The translations under genes were made by a program, and so were the position numbers. A stretch of DNA of 64,000 nt, from NCBI RefSeq assembly GCF_040545875.1, contig NZ_JBEPMR010000016.1. One strand, given 5' to 3'. Positions within the stretch are counted from its first letter, which is position 1. Every line of letters starts with the position of its first letter. This DNA is from Faecalicatena_A orotica (GTDB lineage Bacteria > Bacillota > Clostridia > Lachnospirales > Lachnospiraceae). Under the pieces are notes generated by a model. The model worked only from the letters and a program-made list of their open reading frames with translations. It did not search any database and had not been told where the DNA came from. This document shows, one piece after another, positions 40,942 to 51,121 of the stretch.

Positions 40942-43376
40942 TTTTTTGCTCCTTTCCCGCTAAACAGCCTTTTTTCATATGCCTTATTTGCCCTGAGGTT
41001 GGCAAAGAACCCGCCAATCACTTTTCCCATTCCACGGAAGAAGTACCCGTTCACCACCTCTACCACACCGTTTACCATGTCCATACTCACCATTCCGCCC
41101 GTCATCTTTGCAATCGCGCGGAACGGGATATTGTATTGGAATAAAAGATTCAGGTCCGGTTTCCCTGTTGCTTCGTTTTTTAACTTCCTGTCTGTCAATA
41201 TTTTATAGATGAACCTTGCCAGGGCACTTTTTGCATAATACATCTGGCACACAGCATCATTGATCTTCAGTTCCCCCGACCATTTGCCATCTGGAATGGG
41301 GTGTCCAAGCAGGGTCTCAAACTCCTGGTTGGATATCTGCTGTATGATCCCAGTGTAATAGTAAGGAAGTTCTGCCGGGTTGTACGGATACGCAGAAGCA
41401 GTCCCCTCCACTTCCAATTCTTTTACGAGCCGGATATCACTGACACTGGCCCCCACCATGATCTGATAGGTGCCCATCTCCACCTCCCACTTGTTGGCCC
41501 TGATATTCCAGTAGCGGAAAGTCTTGTCATCAAATGGAATCTGTACCACCTTACTTTCTCCGGCTTTCAGGAATACCTTTTTAAAACCTTTCAGTTCCTT
41601 TGCCGGACGGAATACGATGGCGTTGGGGAGCCCCACATACATCTGTACTACTTCCGCACCATCTCTATCACCAGTGTTGGTGACTACAACCTGGATTCCC
41701 TGTACATCTACTTTTAAGTCAGAATAGGAAAACTCCGTATAAGACAGACCAAATCCAAAGGGATACTGCACCCGTACACTGGTGGTATCATAATACCGGT
41801 AACCCACATAAATGCTCTCCCTGTACTCAGCATTGCGTTCTGTACTTGGGAAATGCCGAAATGCCGGCGTGTCCTCATACCGGACCGGGTAACTCTCCGC
41901 CAGACGTCCGGAGGGGTTCACCTTTCCGCTCAGGATATCCAGCATTGCACTTGCCCCGGCCTGTCCGGACAGGTAGCCATGCAGGATTGCCTTACAGCAG
42001 GTATGCCAGGGCATTTCTATGGATGCCCCTGCACTTAATACCCCCACAATGTTTTCATTTACCTGCGTAATCGACTGTAAAAGTTCTATCTGGTTCTGGG
42101 GTATCCTCATATGGGAACGGTCCATGCCTTCCACTTCGCTCATCTCATCCAATCCAAAATAGTACAGCACTACATCGGCCTTTGCTGCAGCATCCAGAGC
42201 TTCTTTCTTCAAGATATCGTCGACTTCCCCGGTTCGTTTATACCCTCTGGATATACCAGAAATTTTCCAGTCATAGTCTGTAATTGTTTGTTCGATTGTC
42301 TCCAGAGAGGTAGGCTTTACCATGGAAGATCCTGCCCCCTGATATCTTGGTTCTACTGCAAAATCCCCGATGACAGCCACTGTACATCCCGGCTCCAAAG
42401 GCAGGATATGGTCAGAATTCTTTAGCAGTACCGCACTTTCTGCTGCGGCACGCCTTGCAAGATTATGGTGTTCTTCTTTATCAAAACTTTCTTTTCTTGC
42501 TTTCTGGTGCTCCGAAACCGTGAGCACAGCATCCAGTAAATCATCCACTACAGTATCCAGTTCTTCCATGGTAAGGCTTCCATCCCGCACCGCCGCCACG
42601 ATCTGCCTTGCGGAATCCAGCCCCGGCGTCGGCATTTCCAGGTTGGATCTTGCCTGCACACCCTTTACATGGTCATTGGAACCTCCCCAGTCTGTGATCA
42701 CAATCCCGTCAAATCCCCATTCCTTTCGCAGGATATCCAAAAGCAGATGTTTATTTTCATTTGCATACGTTCCATTGACCTGATTGTAGCTTGTCATGAT
42801 GGCTTTGGCCCCGCCTTCCTTTACCGCAATCTCAAATCCCGTCAGATAGATTTCACGGAGTGTCCGTTCATCCAGCACAGCGTTCATGGCCATACGGCGG
42901 AGCTCCTGGCTGTTGACTGCAAAGTGCTTCGGGCAGGCATAGACCCCCTGGCTCTGGATTCCCCGGATATAGGACGCCGCCATCTTTCCGGCCAGGTACG
43001 GGTCTTCCGAAAAATATTCAAAGTTCCTGCCGCAAAGTGGGCTTCGTTTAATATTCAACCCCGGTCCCAGCAATACTTGTACATCCAGCTCCGACGCCTC
43101 TTCGCCCAATGCTTTCCCAATTTCTTTTCCAAGCTCTTCATCCCAGCCGTTCGCTATGGTCGCTGCAGTAGGAAAACAGGTGGCTGGAAGGGATTCGTTG
43201 AGTCCGAGATGGTCGCCTGCCCCAGCCTGTTTTCGGATTCCGTGGGGGCCGTCAGAGCAAAACATAGACGGAATATTCAGGCGGGGGATATCACGGGTCT
43301 CCCATTCCCCTTTCCCGCTTAAAAAGGCAGCCTTTTCTTCCACTGTCATTTTTTCTATCATATCCTGATGTTTCAT
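40938..43376 (-). CDS. GH3 beta-glucosidase, canonical domain order
   Basis: About 812 residues from MKHQDMIEKMTVEEK (ATG behind AAAAGGAGAATGA). The N-terminal TIM barrel is typical (FCSDGPHGIRKQ, GRNFEYFSEDPYLAGKMA, KHFAVNSQE), with the nucleophile Asp in GIVITDWGGSNDH. The alpha/beta sandwich follows (ESAVLLKNSDHILPL) and a fibronectin III-like domain (YPFGFGLSYTEF). The C-terminus has an extra basic region. No signal peptide, so it is cytosolic. It lies 75 bases after the membrane-anchored GH3. Confidence 0.93.
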   Translation of the reverse strand: MKHQDMIEKMTVEEKAAFLSGKGEWETRDIPRLNIPSMFCSDGPHGIRKQAGAGDHLGLNESLPATCFPTAATIANGWDEELGKEIGKALGEEASELDVQVLLGPGLNIKRSPLCGRNFEYFSEDPYLAGKMAASYIRGIQSQGVYACPKHFAVNSQELRRMAMNAVLDERTLREIYLTGFEIAVKEGGAKAIMTSYNQVNGTYANENKHLLLDILRKEWGFDGIVITDWGGSNDHVKGVQARSNLEMPTPGLDSARQIVAAVRDGSLTMEELDTVVDDLLDAVLTVSEHQKARKESFDKEEHHNLARRAAAESAVLLKNSDHILPLEPGCTVAVIGDFAVEPRYQGAGSSMVKPTSLETIEQTITDYDWKISGISRGYKRTGEVDDILKKEALDAAAKADVVLYYFGLDEMSEVEGMDRSHMRIPQNQIELLQSITQVNENIVGVLSAGASIEMPWHTCCKAILHGYLSGQAGASAMLDILSGKVNPSGRLAESYPVRYEDTPAFRHFPSTERNAEYRESIYVGYRYYDTTSVRVQYPFGFGLSYTEFSYSDLKVDVQGIQVVVTNTGDRDGAEVVQMYVGLPNAIVFRPAKELKGFKKVFLKAGESKVVQIPFDDKTFRYWNIRANKWEVEMGTYQIMVGASVSDIRLVKELEVEGTASAYPYNPAELPYYYTGIIQQISNQEFETLLGHPIPDGKWSGELKINDAVCQMYYAKSALARFIYKILTDRKLKNEATGKPDLNLLFQYNIPFRAIAKMTGGMVSMDMVNGVVEVVNGYFFRGMGKVIGGFFANLRANKAYEKRLFSGKGAKK

Positions 43377-43450
43377 TTCATTCTCCTTTTCTAAATCCAG
43401 ATACGTCTTGGCGTATGATAAAGGGCTCCCCATTTGATGAGAAGCCCCAG

Positions 43451-46400
43451 TCATTCTTTGCTTAACTCTTCCGTCTTTGGAACTACTTCAATGGTAACTT
43501 TTTTTCTTTTTTTGAAATAACGTACCAGCACAAGTGTCATGATTCCAAGGGATACTACTGCTACAGCAGCATCAATACCAATAAACAGCTTTGTCATATT
43601 CGGCATTTTTCCTGCATTGGGATCAGGAATCGTATAGTTTCCGCTGTTGACTGTTGTATAAAGGATATTTTTGCAGGCCTGCCGCATGGCTAGTACCATA
43701 GTTGCAGAAGTATTTGTGATCTCATTGGACTTCTGCGTTCCAAATCCAAGCATCGCATCATTTCCGTTACGGACAAAGTCATCGGTGTTCTGATAGCCAT
43801 AGGAGCCATTCCAGTCAGATAATACCATGCCCCTAAATCCCCATTCGTCACGTAAGACGTTGTTTAACAGATTCGGATTTGCCCCGGTAGATCGGGGTCC
43901 GATAAAGTTAAAAGAGGACATCACAGCCAGAGACTTTCCGTCATAATTCTTGACACAGATTTCAAAAGGCTTTAAATAGGTTTCCCGGATCACCTGCTCA
44001 TCGGAATAGGTTAAGAGGAGGGAACAGCGGTTGGTTTCCTGGTCATTCAGTACAAAATGTTTGATGTATGGATAAACACCTTTTGTTGTCATACCATTCA
44101 CCGTATTGGATGCGATATATCCTGAGAGGACGCCATCTTCGGAATAATACTCAAAGTTACGGCCGGTAAAAGCGCTGCGGTGGATGTTCATGGCCGGTGC
44201 ATATGCTCCAAAGATACGGCAGTCCGCATATTCCTGACCTTCAGCTTCCCCGATACGATAAGCCAGGTCTTTATTCCAGGTCTGCGCAATCAGCAGTTCT
44301 GTGGAAAAAGCAGTACCATACACCTGAATATACCAGTCATTCAGACCAGAGGTGCCATCGGAATCCAGTGTTCCAACCTTTCCGATGGAATCCACGGCTA
44401 CGGTCTGGAAGCCGCCCAGGTTGACCATATCGATCATGTCTTCCACAGATAACTGGTCCAGCAGGTCATCCCATAAGGAGTCTTCATATTCCTTCCCCGC
44501 CAAATCTGCTGCAGTCACCCCATTGTCTGCCTCTGTGACAGGCATGGTGTCCTCTTCGTTATCATATTTTGTAGAATCATAATGGGCTACGGTCTTTTCT
44601 GCAACTGCTGCTTTCGTCTCCTTGTCCATGACATACATATCATCAGAGGGCGCTGCTGTTGCCGCACTGTAGTTGGCAAAACCGTCTGCCCGGGACAGAT
44701 AGGTTACCTTTCCGGCAGAATAATCCTGGAACTGGTTCACCGCTGCGGTGTCATCCGAAGCACGTCCCTGTGTTTCATAATTCATGTCTGTATCTACGGA
44801 AAATGTCTCTTCGTCCAAAACTGTATGGGCATCTGAGCGGATGGAAAGGCTGTAATCCCCTGCTTCCAGTACATAACCGCCATGTTCAGTCTTGATACCT
44901 TTGGAATCATAAGCCGCCATCTCTTCCTTTGGAATTTCAAAGGATATGGTTTCGGAATCCCCTGGCTCCAATAATTCTGTCTTTCCAAATTCAATCAGGT
45001 TGACAGATGCTTTTTCAATCCCGCCATTATTATAAGGAGGGGGTAAATAAAGCTCTACTACTTCTTTGCCTGCTGTTTCTCCTATATTGGTGACTTCCAC
45101 ATCTACCGAAACGGTATCCCCGTTGTCTGTAAAATTTTTCATTTCCTGTGTGAATGTGGTGTAGCTAAGTCCATAGCCAAAGGGATACTGCACATGGTCT
45201 TCATATTGAATCAGCCCTTCTTCTGCCGCTGTCTCATAGAATTTATATCCCACATAGATATTCTCCACATAGTTGACGAAGGGCAGGACACCCTGATATG
45301 CTTCGTCCGCTTCTGTAAGCTCTGCGCGCAGGTCATCCACATTGTTATAGAGGAAGCTCCCGTAATTGTTATAAGTCGGGGTGCTTGTCAAGTCATATAC
45401 ATAGGTATCTACAGTTCTTCCTGACGGATTTACAGAACCATTTAAAATCTCTCCCAGCGCTGCCATTCCTGTTTTTCCAGGACCCGGTGCCAGAATCACG
45501 GAACCGATATTCTCATACTCATCTACCCAGCCAAGTTCCATGGGGTTATTGGCGTTGATGACAACCACAACCTGTTCAAACTCAGAAGTCACTTTCTCGA
45601 TCATGGCTTCTTCTGTGTTGGAAAGCTCCAAATAGCTTTCTCCTTCATCGAAGTCATCATAGTCGCCGTTATTGGTGTAATTACAGGAAAAATAGTTGTA
45701 CTGTTCATTTCCGTTGGCTACTTCATCGCGAGGGTCATATGTACCGTCAATGACGGCCTTCATATCAAGTGGAACATCCTGCCCCTCTCCGCCGGACCTG
45801 GAAATGACGATCATTGCTGTATCGGAAAAATCCTTTGCATCCTTCATCAGTTCATCGGTGTAATAATCTACCGTCGGCTCCGGCAGTGACCAATCTGTGA
45901 ATGTTACGCTGACCACGTTCCCACCCAGATTTCTTGTGGGGCTGTACTCTTTATACATATCAACTAGATTTTGGTTCACATGGAAGCCTGCATCTGTAAG
46001 GGATGCCAGAATATCCACATTTCCTGAGTTGTCTGCCGACCCGGAACCTGTTCCGCCATAGATCGGGTTCGTGGATGCCCATCCAAACACATTCAGATTG
46101 GAGTCCTTATCAAGAGGCAGCATCCCGTCATTTTTCACCAGTGCCATTCCCTCTTCCCCGGTTTCTTTGATAATTTCTTCTGAAGTTTTGACGGATTCTT
46201 CTGATACGGAACCACGCCCGTTCAGTATGGGTGCCAGGTTGTTATACATGGGGCCAAAGCAGATGATGTTGGCCAAAACAGTGACGATCAGCACCCAGGC
46301 AATGCCTGCTCCCCACCGTACCACGTGGCGGGTGCCTTTTTTAACCAGCCAGTGAGCCGCGATTATGATAATAACGGCGACAGCCAGTGTACCCAGAATG

Positions 46401-46507
46401 GCGTATATATAGCCTCCCAGTGAATTTACATACTGCTGGACATCTGTGGGGCTGACACCCATGTTTTCAAAAATCGGTGTGAGCCAGTCAATTAGAAACT
46501 GTAACAT
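43451..46507 (-). CDS. GH3 glycosidase with reversed domain order and terminal membrane anchors
   Basis: 1018 residues, ATG behind GGGAGGAAGAAAA. Two membrane helices at about 33-55 and 63-83. Then comes what is normally the second half of GH3 (GMALVKNDGMLPLDKDSNLN), the fibronectin-like domain (YPFGYGLSYTTF), and only then the TIM barrel (TSGLNDWY, GRNFEYYSEDGVLSG, KHFVLNDQETNR) with nucleophile Asp in GMVLSDWNGSYGY. A third membrane helix closes the protein (about 975-997) with a basic tail. Reversed GH3s are known in Ruminococcus and Butyrivibrio. The catalytic domains are expected on the outer face. Confidence 0.9.
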   Translation of the reverse strand: MLQFLIDWLTPIFENMGVSPTDVQQYVNSLGGYIYAILGTLAVAVIIIIAAHWLVKKGTRHVVRWGAGIAWVLIVTVLANIICFGPMYNNLAPILNGRGSVSEESVKTSEEIIKETGEEGMALVKNDGMLPLDKDSNLNVFGWASTNPIYGGTGSGSADNSGNVDILASLTDAGFHVNQNLVDMYKEYSPTRNLGGNVVSVTFTDWSLPEPTVDYYTDELMKDAKDFSDTAMIVISRSGGEGQDVPLDMKAVIDGTYDPRDEVANGNEQYNYFSCNYTNNGDYDDFDEGESYLELSNTEEAMIEKVTSEFEQVVVVINANNPMELGWVDEYENIGSVILAPGPGKTGMAALGEILNGSVNPSGRTVDTYVYDLTSTPTYNNYGSFLYNNVDDLRAELTEADEAYQGVLPFVNYVENIYVGYKFYETAAEEGLIQYEDHVQYPFGYGLSYTTFTQEMKNFTDNGDTVSVDVEVTNIGETAGKEVVELYLPPPYNNGGIEKASVNLIEFGKTELLEPGDSETISFEIPKEEMAAYDSKGIKTEHGGYVLEAGDYSLSIRSDAHTVLDEETFSVDTDMNYETQGRASDDTAAVNQFQDYSAGKVTYLSRADGFANYSAATAAPSDDMYVMDKETKAAVAEKTVAHYDSTKYDNEEDTMPVTEADNGVTAADLAGKEYEDSLWDDLLDQLSVEDMIDMVNLGGFQTVAVDSIGKVGTLDSDGTSGLNDWYIQVYGTAFSTELLIAQTWNKDLAYRIGEAEGQEYADCRIFGAYAPAMNIHRSAFTGRNFEYYSEDGVLSGYIASNTVNGMTTKGVYPYIKHFVLNDQETNRCSLLLTYSDEQVIRETYLKPFEICVKNYDGKSLAVMSSFNFIGPRSTGANPNLLNNVLRDEWGFRGMVLSDWNGSYGYQNTDDFVRNGNDAMLGFGTQKSNEITNTSATMVLAMRQACKNILYTTVNSGNYTIPDPNAGKMPNMTKLFIGIDAAVAVVSLGIMTLVLVRYFKKRKKVTIEVVPKTEELSKE

Positions 46508-46636
46508 TTTTCTTCCTCCCTTTCCTTGAGTAAAATAATTGATTCATTACGTTGTCCTCATTATAATCAAGTGAAAGGGCAAAACCGGGATTTGCGAAAA
46601 GTGGTCGTTTTTTTACGATAACCGGTAAGCAGGCTG

Positions 46637-47959
46637 TTATGCTTCTTCCTGTGAAGGCAATAGGATATCAAGATTGAACTTGCCGTTTTTTAATGACATA
46701 AAAAGCTCCCCATGATATTTCTCCACGATATAGCGCATACTCTTCACTCCAAACCCATGCTGTGATCTGTCTTTTTTATCTGTAACCGGAATTCCATTTT
46801 CAAACTGGAGCATACGGCTGCACCTGTTTTCCAGATGGATCAGCACCATGTCATTGTGGTGCCTGATCTGGAAGCTGATAATCCGTTCCCCCTTCTTTTC
46901 CTTCATCACCCGTTCCAGTGCATTATCCAGAGCATTCCCCATCAGGGCATACACATCGGCAGATGCCATGTAGGAGATCATCTTTCCTTCCACCATGCAG
47001 CCAAACTCAATTCCCCGTTCATTAAAAATCAACGTTTTCTCCCGCAGCACATAATCCAGGGCGCTGCAGCCGGTATGGTAGGTGGCATCGTAAATAGATA
47101 CCGCATCCTGGATCTCCTGTATATATTCCGTTCTGGACCTGTCATCTTCTATCTTTGCCAAAGCCTTCATCTGATGCTTCAGATCATGGCATTTCATGTT
47201 GATGATATCTATGGCTTCCTTTGAGCTTTTCTGCTGCGCGGTAGATATCTGGAGAAGCTGTTCCATCATTTCCTGTTCCCGTTTCATGCTGTTTTCCCGG
47301 AGTACATAATACTCCATCAGCAGGACAAGGGCACAGCATAAGAAGCTGTATGACGGGCAGATCACATCTCCCATCGGGGTACCCATATACTCTTCGGGAT
47401 AAGACCAGTAAACACTGAAGCCAATGGCAAAGACCATAATGATAAACGCAAGCACAACAATCCGGAAATCACCGTCACTTAATTGATTGGCTTTTTTATT
47501 AGGCCGTATAATCAAAAGATACACAGCCGCAGCCCCAGCCAGATAAATCACATACCTGGTAAGCAGCAGATGAGGCAGGCTTCCATACAGCGGATAAAGG
47601 TTGTGAAGCTTCTGCAATATAATCCGGGAAAGTGCAAAAGTCATATGTTCCGTGGCATATCCGCCCGCCAGAATAAAGATAAGTTCACGCAGTTCTAAAT
47701 CAAAGCTGCCCCATATAGGGATAGCTGTGAAAAATGCAAAACCCAGGTACAGCAGCATATAGTAGAACAAGGATGTGGACTCGTAGGGTGTAAGTACCGC
47801 ATTCCACAAAGCACTTAATAAAATCTGAAGCAGGAAACCAGTGAGCAGCCTTGGCAGGAAATGTGTTCTTTTTGGGCTGTCAGTCAAAAATACCGCTTCT
47901 GAGACAAGAAGCTGAAATGGAAACTGGATAAAAATAGCTTCAAAAATACCGTATAACAT
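46637..47959 (-). CDS. AgrC-like sensor kinase (GHKL type)
   Basis: 440 residues, ATG behind GGGAGGTCTATGAT. The N-terminal half has about six membrane helices (1-215). A dimerisation helix contains the likely phosphoacceptor His in NMKCHDLKHQMKAL, and a GHKL ATPase shows NALDNALERVMKE and HGFGVKSMRYIVEKY. The missing H-box of classical type fits the AgrC/LytTR group. It starts 1 base after the regulator stop, so the pair is cotranscribed, and lies upstream of the GH3 operon on the same strand. Confidence 0.9.
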   Translation of the reverse strand: MLYGIFEAIFIQFPFQLLVSEAVFLTDSPKRTHFLPRLLTGFLLQILLSALWNAVLTPYESTSLFYYMLLYLGFAFFTAIPIWGSFDLELRELIFILAGGYATEHMTFALSRIILQKLHNLYPLYGSLPHLLLTRYVIYLAGAAAVYLLIIRPNKKANQLSDGDFRIVVLAFIIMVFAIGFSVYWSYPEEYMGTPMGDVICPSYSFLCCALVLLMEYYVLRENSMKREQEMMEQLLQISTAQQKSSKEAIDIINMKCHDLKHQMKALAKIEDDRSRTEYIQEIQDAVSIYDATYHTGCSALDYVLREKTLIFNERGIEFGCMVEGKMISYMASADVYALMGNALDNALERVMKEKKGERIISFQIRHHNDMVLIHLENRCSRMLQFENGIPVTDKKDRSQHGFGVKSMRYIVEKYHGELFMSLKNGKFNLDILLPSQEEA

Positions 47960-47960
47960 A

Positions 47961-48665
47961 TCATAGACCTCCCATAAAGTTGATGTAATCCTGTGTAAAC
48001 TGTTTTTTTAGCCTTCTGGAGAGCGGCAGTTCCTGTCCGGATGTGAGTGTTACACTGTCTTTCCCAATTCGTTTTATGTAATTGAGATGAACCAAACAGC
48101 CAGAATTGCACTCCGAAAAAGGCAGGGATGTAAGCTTCACTTTTATATCTTTCAGGCTTCCCCGCATTTGGGAGCATTCCTGTTTTGTATGGAACACAAG
48201 ATAATCCCGGTCTTTCTCTATGTACAGGATATCCGACACCGTGATCCGGAAAATCCCCTCTTTATTGCTGATCAGAATATCCTGCTCCCGGTGGCTTTCT
48301 ATAAAGCGGAATGCTTTTTGAAGCTTCATGGAAAAATTGTAGTAGCTTACTGGTTTCACCATGAAATCAATAGCCTGCACTTCATACCCGTCTATAGCAT
48401 ACTGTGCCAGGCTTGTGATAAAAATAATCCCCACCGCCTGATCCCTGCTGCGTATTTCACGGGCCACCTCAAGCCCATTACTGCCCGGCATCTCGATATC
48501 CAGAAAAATAACATCATATTCGCCCTGATATTCTTCCAGAAAGTCAAAGCTTGCATAGAATATTTTTATCTCAAAAGTTAGATTCTGTTCCTGCTGATAC
48601 TGCTCCAGATAGGAAACGATACGCTGCGCATCCTCTTTTGAATCATCTACCACTGCTATTTTCAT
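47961..48665 (-). CDS. LytTR family response regulator
   Basis: 234 residues from MKIAVVDDSKEDAQR (ATG behind GAAGAGGAGAACAGACAA). The receiver domain has phosphoacceptor Asp in VIFLDIEMPGSNG and Lys in FMVKPVSYY. The C-terminal LytTR DNA-binding domain has IFRITVSDILYIEKDRDYLV, SECNSGCLVHLNYIKRI and LSRRLKKQFTQDYI. It most likely controls the glycosidase/GtrA/GT operon downstream. Confidence 0.92.
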   Translation of the reverse strand: MKIAVVDDSKEDAQRIVSYLEQYQQEQNLTFEIKIFYASFDFLEEYQGEYDVIFLDIEMPGSNGLEVAREIRSRDQAVGIIFITSLAQYAIDGYEVQAIDFMVKPVSYYNFSMKLQKAFRFIESHREQDILISNKEGIFRITVSDILYIEKDRDYLVFHTKQECSQMRGSLKDIKVKLTSLPFSECNSGCLVHLNYIKRIGKDSVTLTSGQELPLSRRLKKQFTQDYINFMGGL

Positions 48666-48752
48666 TTGTCTGTTCTCCTCTTCTCCAGAGTGTGTTTTAA
48701 AAATGCTATCGCTGGTATTGCTATCTGTTTTTATCATAACAAACGTATTTTT

Positions 48753-48776
48753 AAATAACAAATACTTATATTTGAT
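48753..48776. promoter_or_regulatory. Putative LysR-type site, copy 1
   Basis: AATAACAAATACTTATATTT is identical over 20 bases to a sequence at about 56661-56680 that precedes the LysR gene. Here it is upstream of the LytTR gene with no LysR gene beside it. Confidence 0.4.
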
Positions 48777-48966
48777 TGTATTATATAGCTTTTAGTTAGT
48801 GATAAAGTCATTGAACATATGCAACATATACAAGTATTTAAAAAGCCAGCCCCCTCAAGGAAGACTGACCCATTTTTTCTAAATATTCATATTATTAAAA
48901 CCGCGATACTCTTTACAATCTCTCCTTTAAGAGAAAAGACAGAACAGTTTTTGCCTTCTACCTCTG

Positions 48967-49941
48967 TTATTTCAAATATGTTTGAAAGAATGTGACCATC
49001 TTATCAAATGGAATCACATCTGTCCGGTCATATAAATCCGTATGGACTGCCCCCGGAATGATCATAAGTTCCTTGTTATCGCCGCTCAGCTTATCAAAGG
49101 CATCTCTACTGAAGTAGCAGGAATGTGCTTTTTCGCCATGAATCAACAGCACTGCACTCCTGATTTCCTGGCTGTACTGTAAAATCGGCATATTAAGGAA
49201 TGACAGTGAGGATGTGATATTCCAGCCGCCATTTGAATTCAGTGACCTTGCATGATACCCTCTGTCTGTCTTGTAATAATCATAATAGTCTTTTACAAAG
49301 AACGGCGCATCATCAGGCAGTGGATCTACCACGCCTCCTGCAAGGGCATATTCCCCATTTTTATAATCCTCAATTCTCTGGGTGTTTAATGCCCTGCGTT
49401 TCTCAAATCTTGATTCCTCGCTGTCCTCGGAATCAAAATACCCTTTTGCGTTGACCCTGCTCATATCATACATCGTAGAAGCCACCGTTGCCTTTATTCT
49501 GGTATCAATGGCCGCCGCGTTCAGTGCCATCCCACCCCATCCGCAGATACCGATGATACCGATTTTCTCAGGGTCAACATTATCCTGAACAGACAGGAAA
49601 TCCACTGCCGCCTGAAAATCCTCTGTGTTGATATCCGGTGAGGCCACATATCTGGGAGTTCCACCACTTTCCCCTGTGAAGGATGGGTCAAAAGCAATGG
49701 TTATAAATCCCCTTTCCGCCATTGTCTGTGCATACAGCCCGGAAGACTGCTCTTTGACAGCGCCAAACGGTCCGCTTACCGCGATTGCTGCAAGTCTTCC
49801 TTCTGCGTTTTTCGGCACGTACATATCTGCCGCCAATGTGATGCCATAACGATTGTGGAAAGTCACTTTGCTGTGCTCTACTTTTTCACTCTGTGGGAAT
49901 GTTTTATCCCATTCTTTTGTTAATTTTAATTGTTCTTTCAT
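48967..49941 (-). CDS. Alpha/beta hydrolase, dienelactone hydrolase-like with Cys nucleophile
   Basis: 324 residues, ATG behind AAGAAGGAATTATAAAG. The alpha/beta fold shows ADMYVPKNAEGRLAAIAVSG, FDPSFTGESGGTPRYVASPD, the nucleophile elbow GIIGICGWGGMALNAA with Cys where serine hydrolases have Ser, and the terminal His in IIPGAVHTDLYDR. A Cys nucleophile is typical of dienelactone hydrolase relatives. Substrate unknown. It starts a run of redox/detoxification genes with the aldo/keto reductase 18 bases upstream. Confidence 0.87.
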   Translation of the reverse strand: MKEQLKLTKEWDKTFPQSEKVEHSKVTFHNRYGITLAADMYVPKNAEGRLAAIAVSGPFGAVKEQSSGLYAQTMAERGFITIAFDPSFTGESGGTPRYVASPDINTEDFQAAVDFLSVQDNVDPEKIGIIGICGWGGMALNAAAIDTRIKATVASTMYDMSRVNAKGYFDSEDSEESRFEKRRALNTQRIEDYKNGEYALAGGVVDPLPDDAPFFVKDYYDYYKTDRGYHARSLNSNGGWNITSSLSFLNMPILQYSQEIRSAVLLIHGEKAHSCYFSRDAFDKLSGDNKELMIIPGAVHTDLYDRTDVIPFDKMVTFFQTYLK

Positions 49942-49959
49942 CTTTATAATTCCTTCTTT

Positions 49960-51057
49960 CTATAAATATTTTTTGAAATAATCTGCAATCTCTTCCATAC
50001 GGGTTTCCTGCTTCACATGGAAAGGACATCGCAATTCACAATGTCCGCACCTGATGCAGGCATCTGCCTTGACTGGGAGCTTCCTGTAATGCCCCGCCGC
50101 CATTTCATCCCCGGCAAGGGCAAGGTCATAATATTTATTGATCAATCCAATATCAAGTCCTCCCGGACATGGCTGACAGTGATTACAATAGACACAGACC
50201 CCTTTTGCATCCTGAGGCGTAAATTCCCCAATGACCGAATAGTCCTTTTCTTCCGAAGATGCAGATACATATCGCAATGCAGTCTCAAGGTCCTGCATAT
50301 TGCGGACGCCAGGCAGCACAGTCATAACCGCCGGGCGGTCCAGAGCATACTGAAAACATTGTTCATGTGTTAATGCTCTTTTGAAAAGGGAAGTTTTTGC
50401 ATCCAGAAGCTGCCCGCCTGCAAAGGGCTTCATAACTGAAATTCCTACCCCCATCTGCTCACATTCCCGGTACAGTGTGGCACGTTCCTCTACCTCACCA
50501 ATGGCATAGTCCCCTTTCCGGTAGTCATAAGCTGGATTGATACTGAACATCATCATGTCCACAAGTCCTGTGTCCAGTATCCTGCGGGCGATATCTGGAT
50601 TGTGGGAGGAAAATCCCAGATGGCGTATGGTGCCTTCCGCCTGTAATGCCTTCATATACGCCCAGATACCACCGTTCATCACCTCATCCAAATCCTCCCT
50701 ATCATCAATGCAGTGGATAAACCCTACATCTGTGTAATCAGTATTCAAAAGCTTCAATTCCCATGTAAACTGCTCCCTGATGTCATTTAAGTTCCGTGTC
50801 CACCCATAATTTCCACCTTTATAGACTGCGCCAAAGTGCATCTGCATCATAATGTTTTCCCTGTAGCCGGCAAATGCCTTTGCATACGCGTAAAACGGCG
50901 CTTTTTTCGACGGAGCCATGTCAAAATAATTAATTCCCCTTTGAATGGCTGCCAAGATAACATCCATCATTTCCTGTTCCGTACCACAAAGACTTCCGCT
51001 GCCCAGTCCGATCACACTGATTTTCTCTCCTCCATGAGGCAAAGTACGATATTCCAT
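49960..51057 (-). CDS. Aldo/keto reductase with C-terminal ferredoxin domain
   Basis: 365 residues. The AKR barrel (about 1-270) has GLGSGSLCGTEQEM, INYFDMAPSKKAP, IRHLGFSSHNPDI and MKPFAGGQLLDA. The C-terminal part carries two Cys clusters, GVCVYCNHCQPCPGGLDIG and ADACIRCGHCELRCPF, the second being a classical 4Fe-4S motif. The usual AKR catalytic Tyr region appears altered, as in many ferredoxin-fused members. Role unknown; probably an oxidoreductase using iron-sulfur electron transfer. Confidence 0.9.
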   Translation of the reverse strand: MEYRTLPHGGEKISVIGLGSGSLCGTEQEMMDVILAAIQRGINYFDMAPSKKAPFYAYAKAFAGYRENIMMQMHFGAVYKGGNYGWTRNLNDIREQFTWELKLLNTDYTDVGFIHCIDDREDLDEVMNGGIWAYMKALQAEGTIRHLGFSSHNPDIARRILDTGLVDMMMFSINPAYDYRKGDYAIGEVEERATLYRECEQMGVGISVMKPFAGGQLLDAKTSLFKRALTHEQCFQYALDRPAVMTVLPGVRNMQDLETALRYVSASSEEKDYSVIGEFTPQDAKGVCVYCNHCQPCPGGLDIGLINKYYDLALAGDEMAAGHYRKLPVKADACIRCGHCELRCPFHVKQETRMEEIADYFKKYL

Positions 51058-51121
51058 AATTGTCTCCCATCCAGGCTTACAGCCTTAAAATAATGTATCT
51101 CTAAGTTTCTTATCCTGTAGA

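Noticed and set aside
43451..46507. Gene fusion or misassembly of the large GH3
   Set aside because: Reversed domain order is known for some GH3 enzymes and all parts are in one open frame with proper ends.
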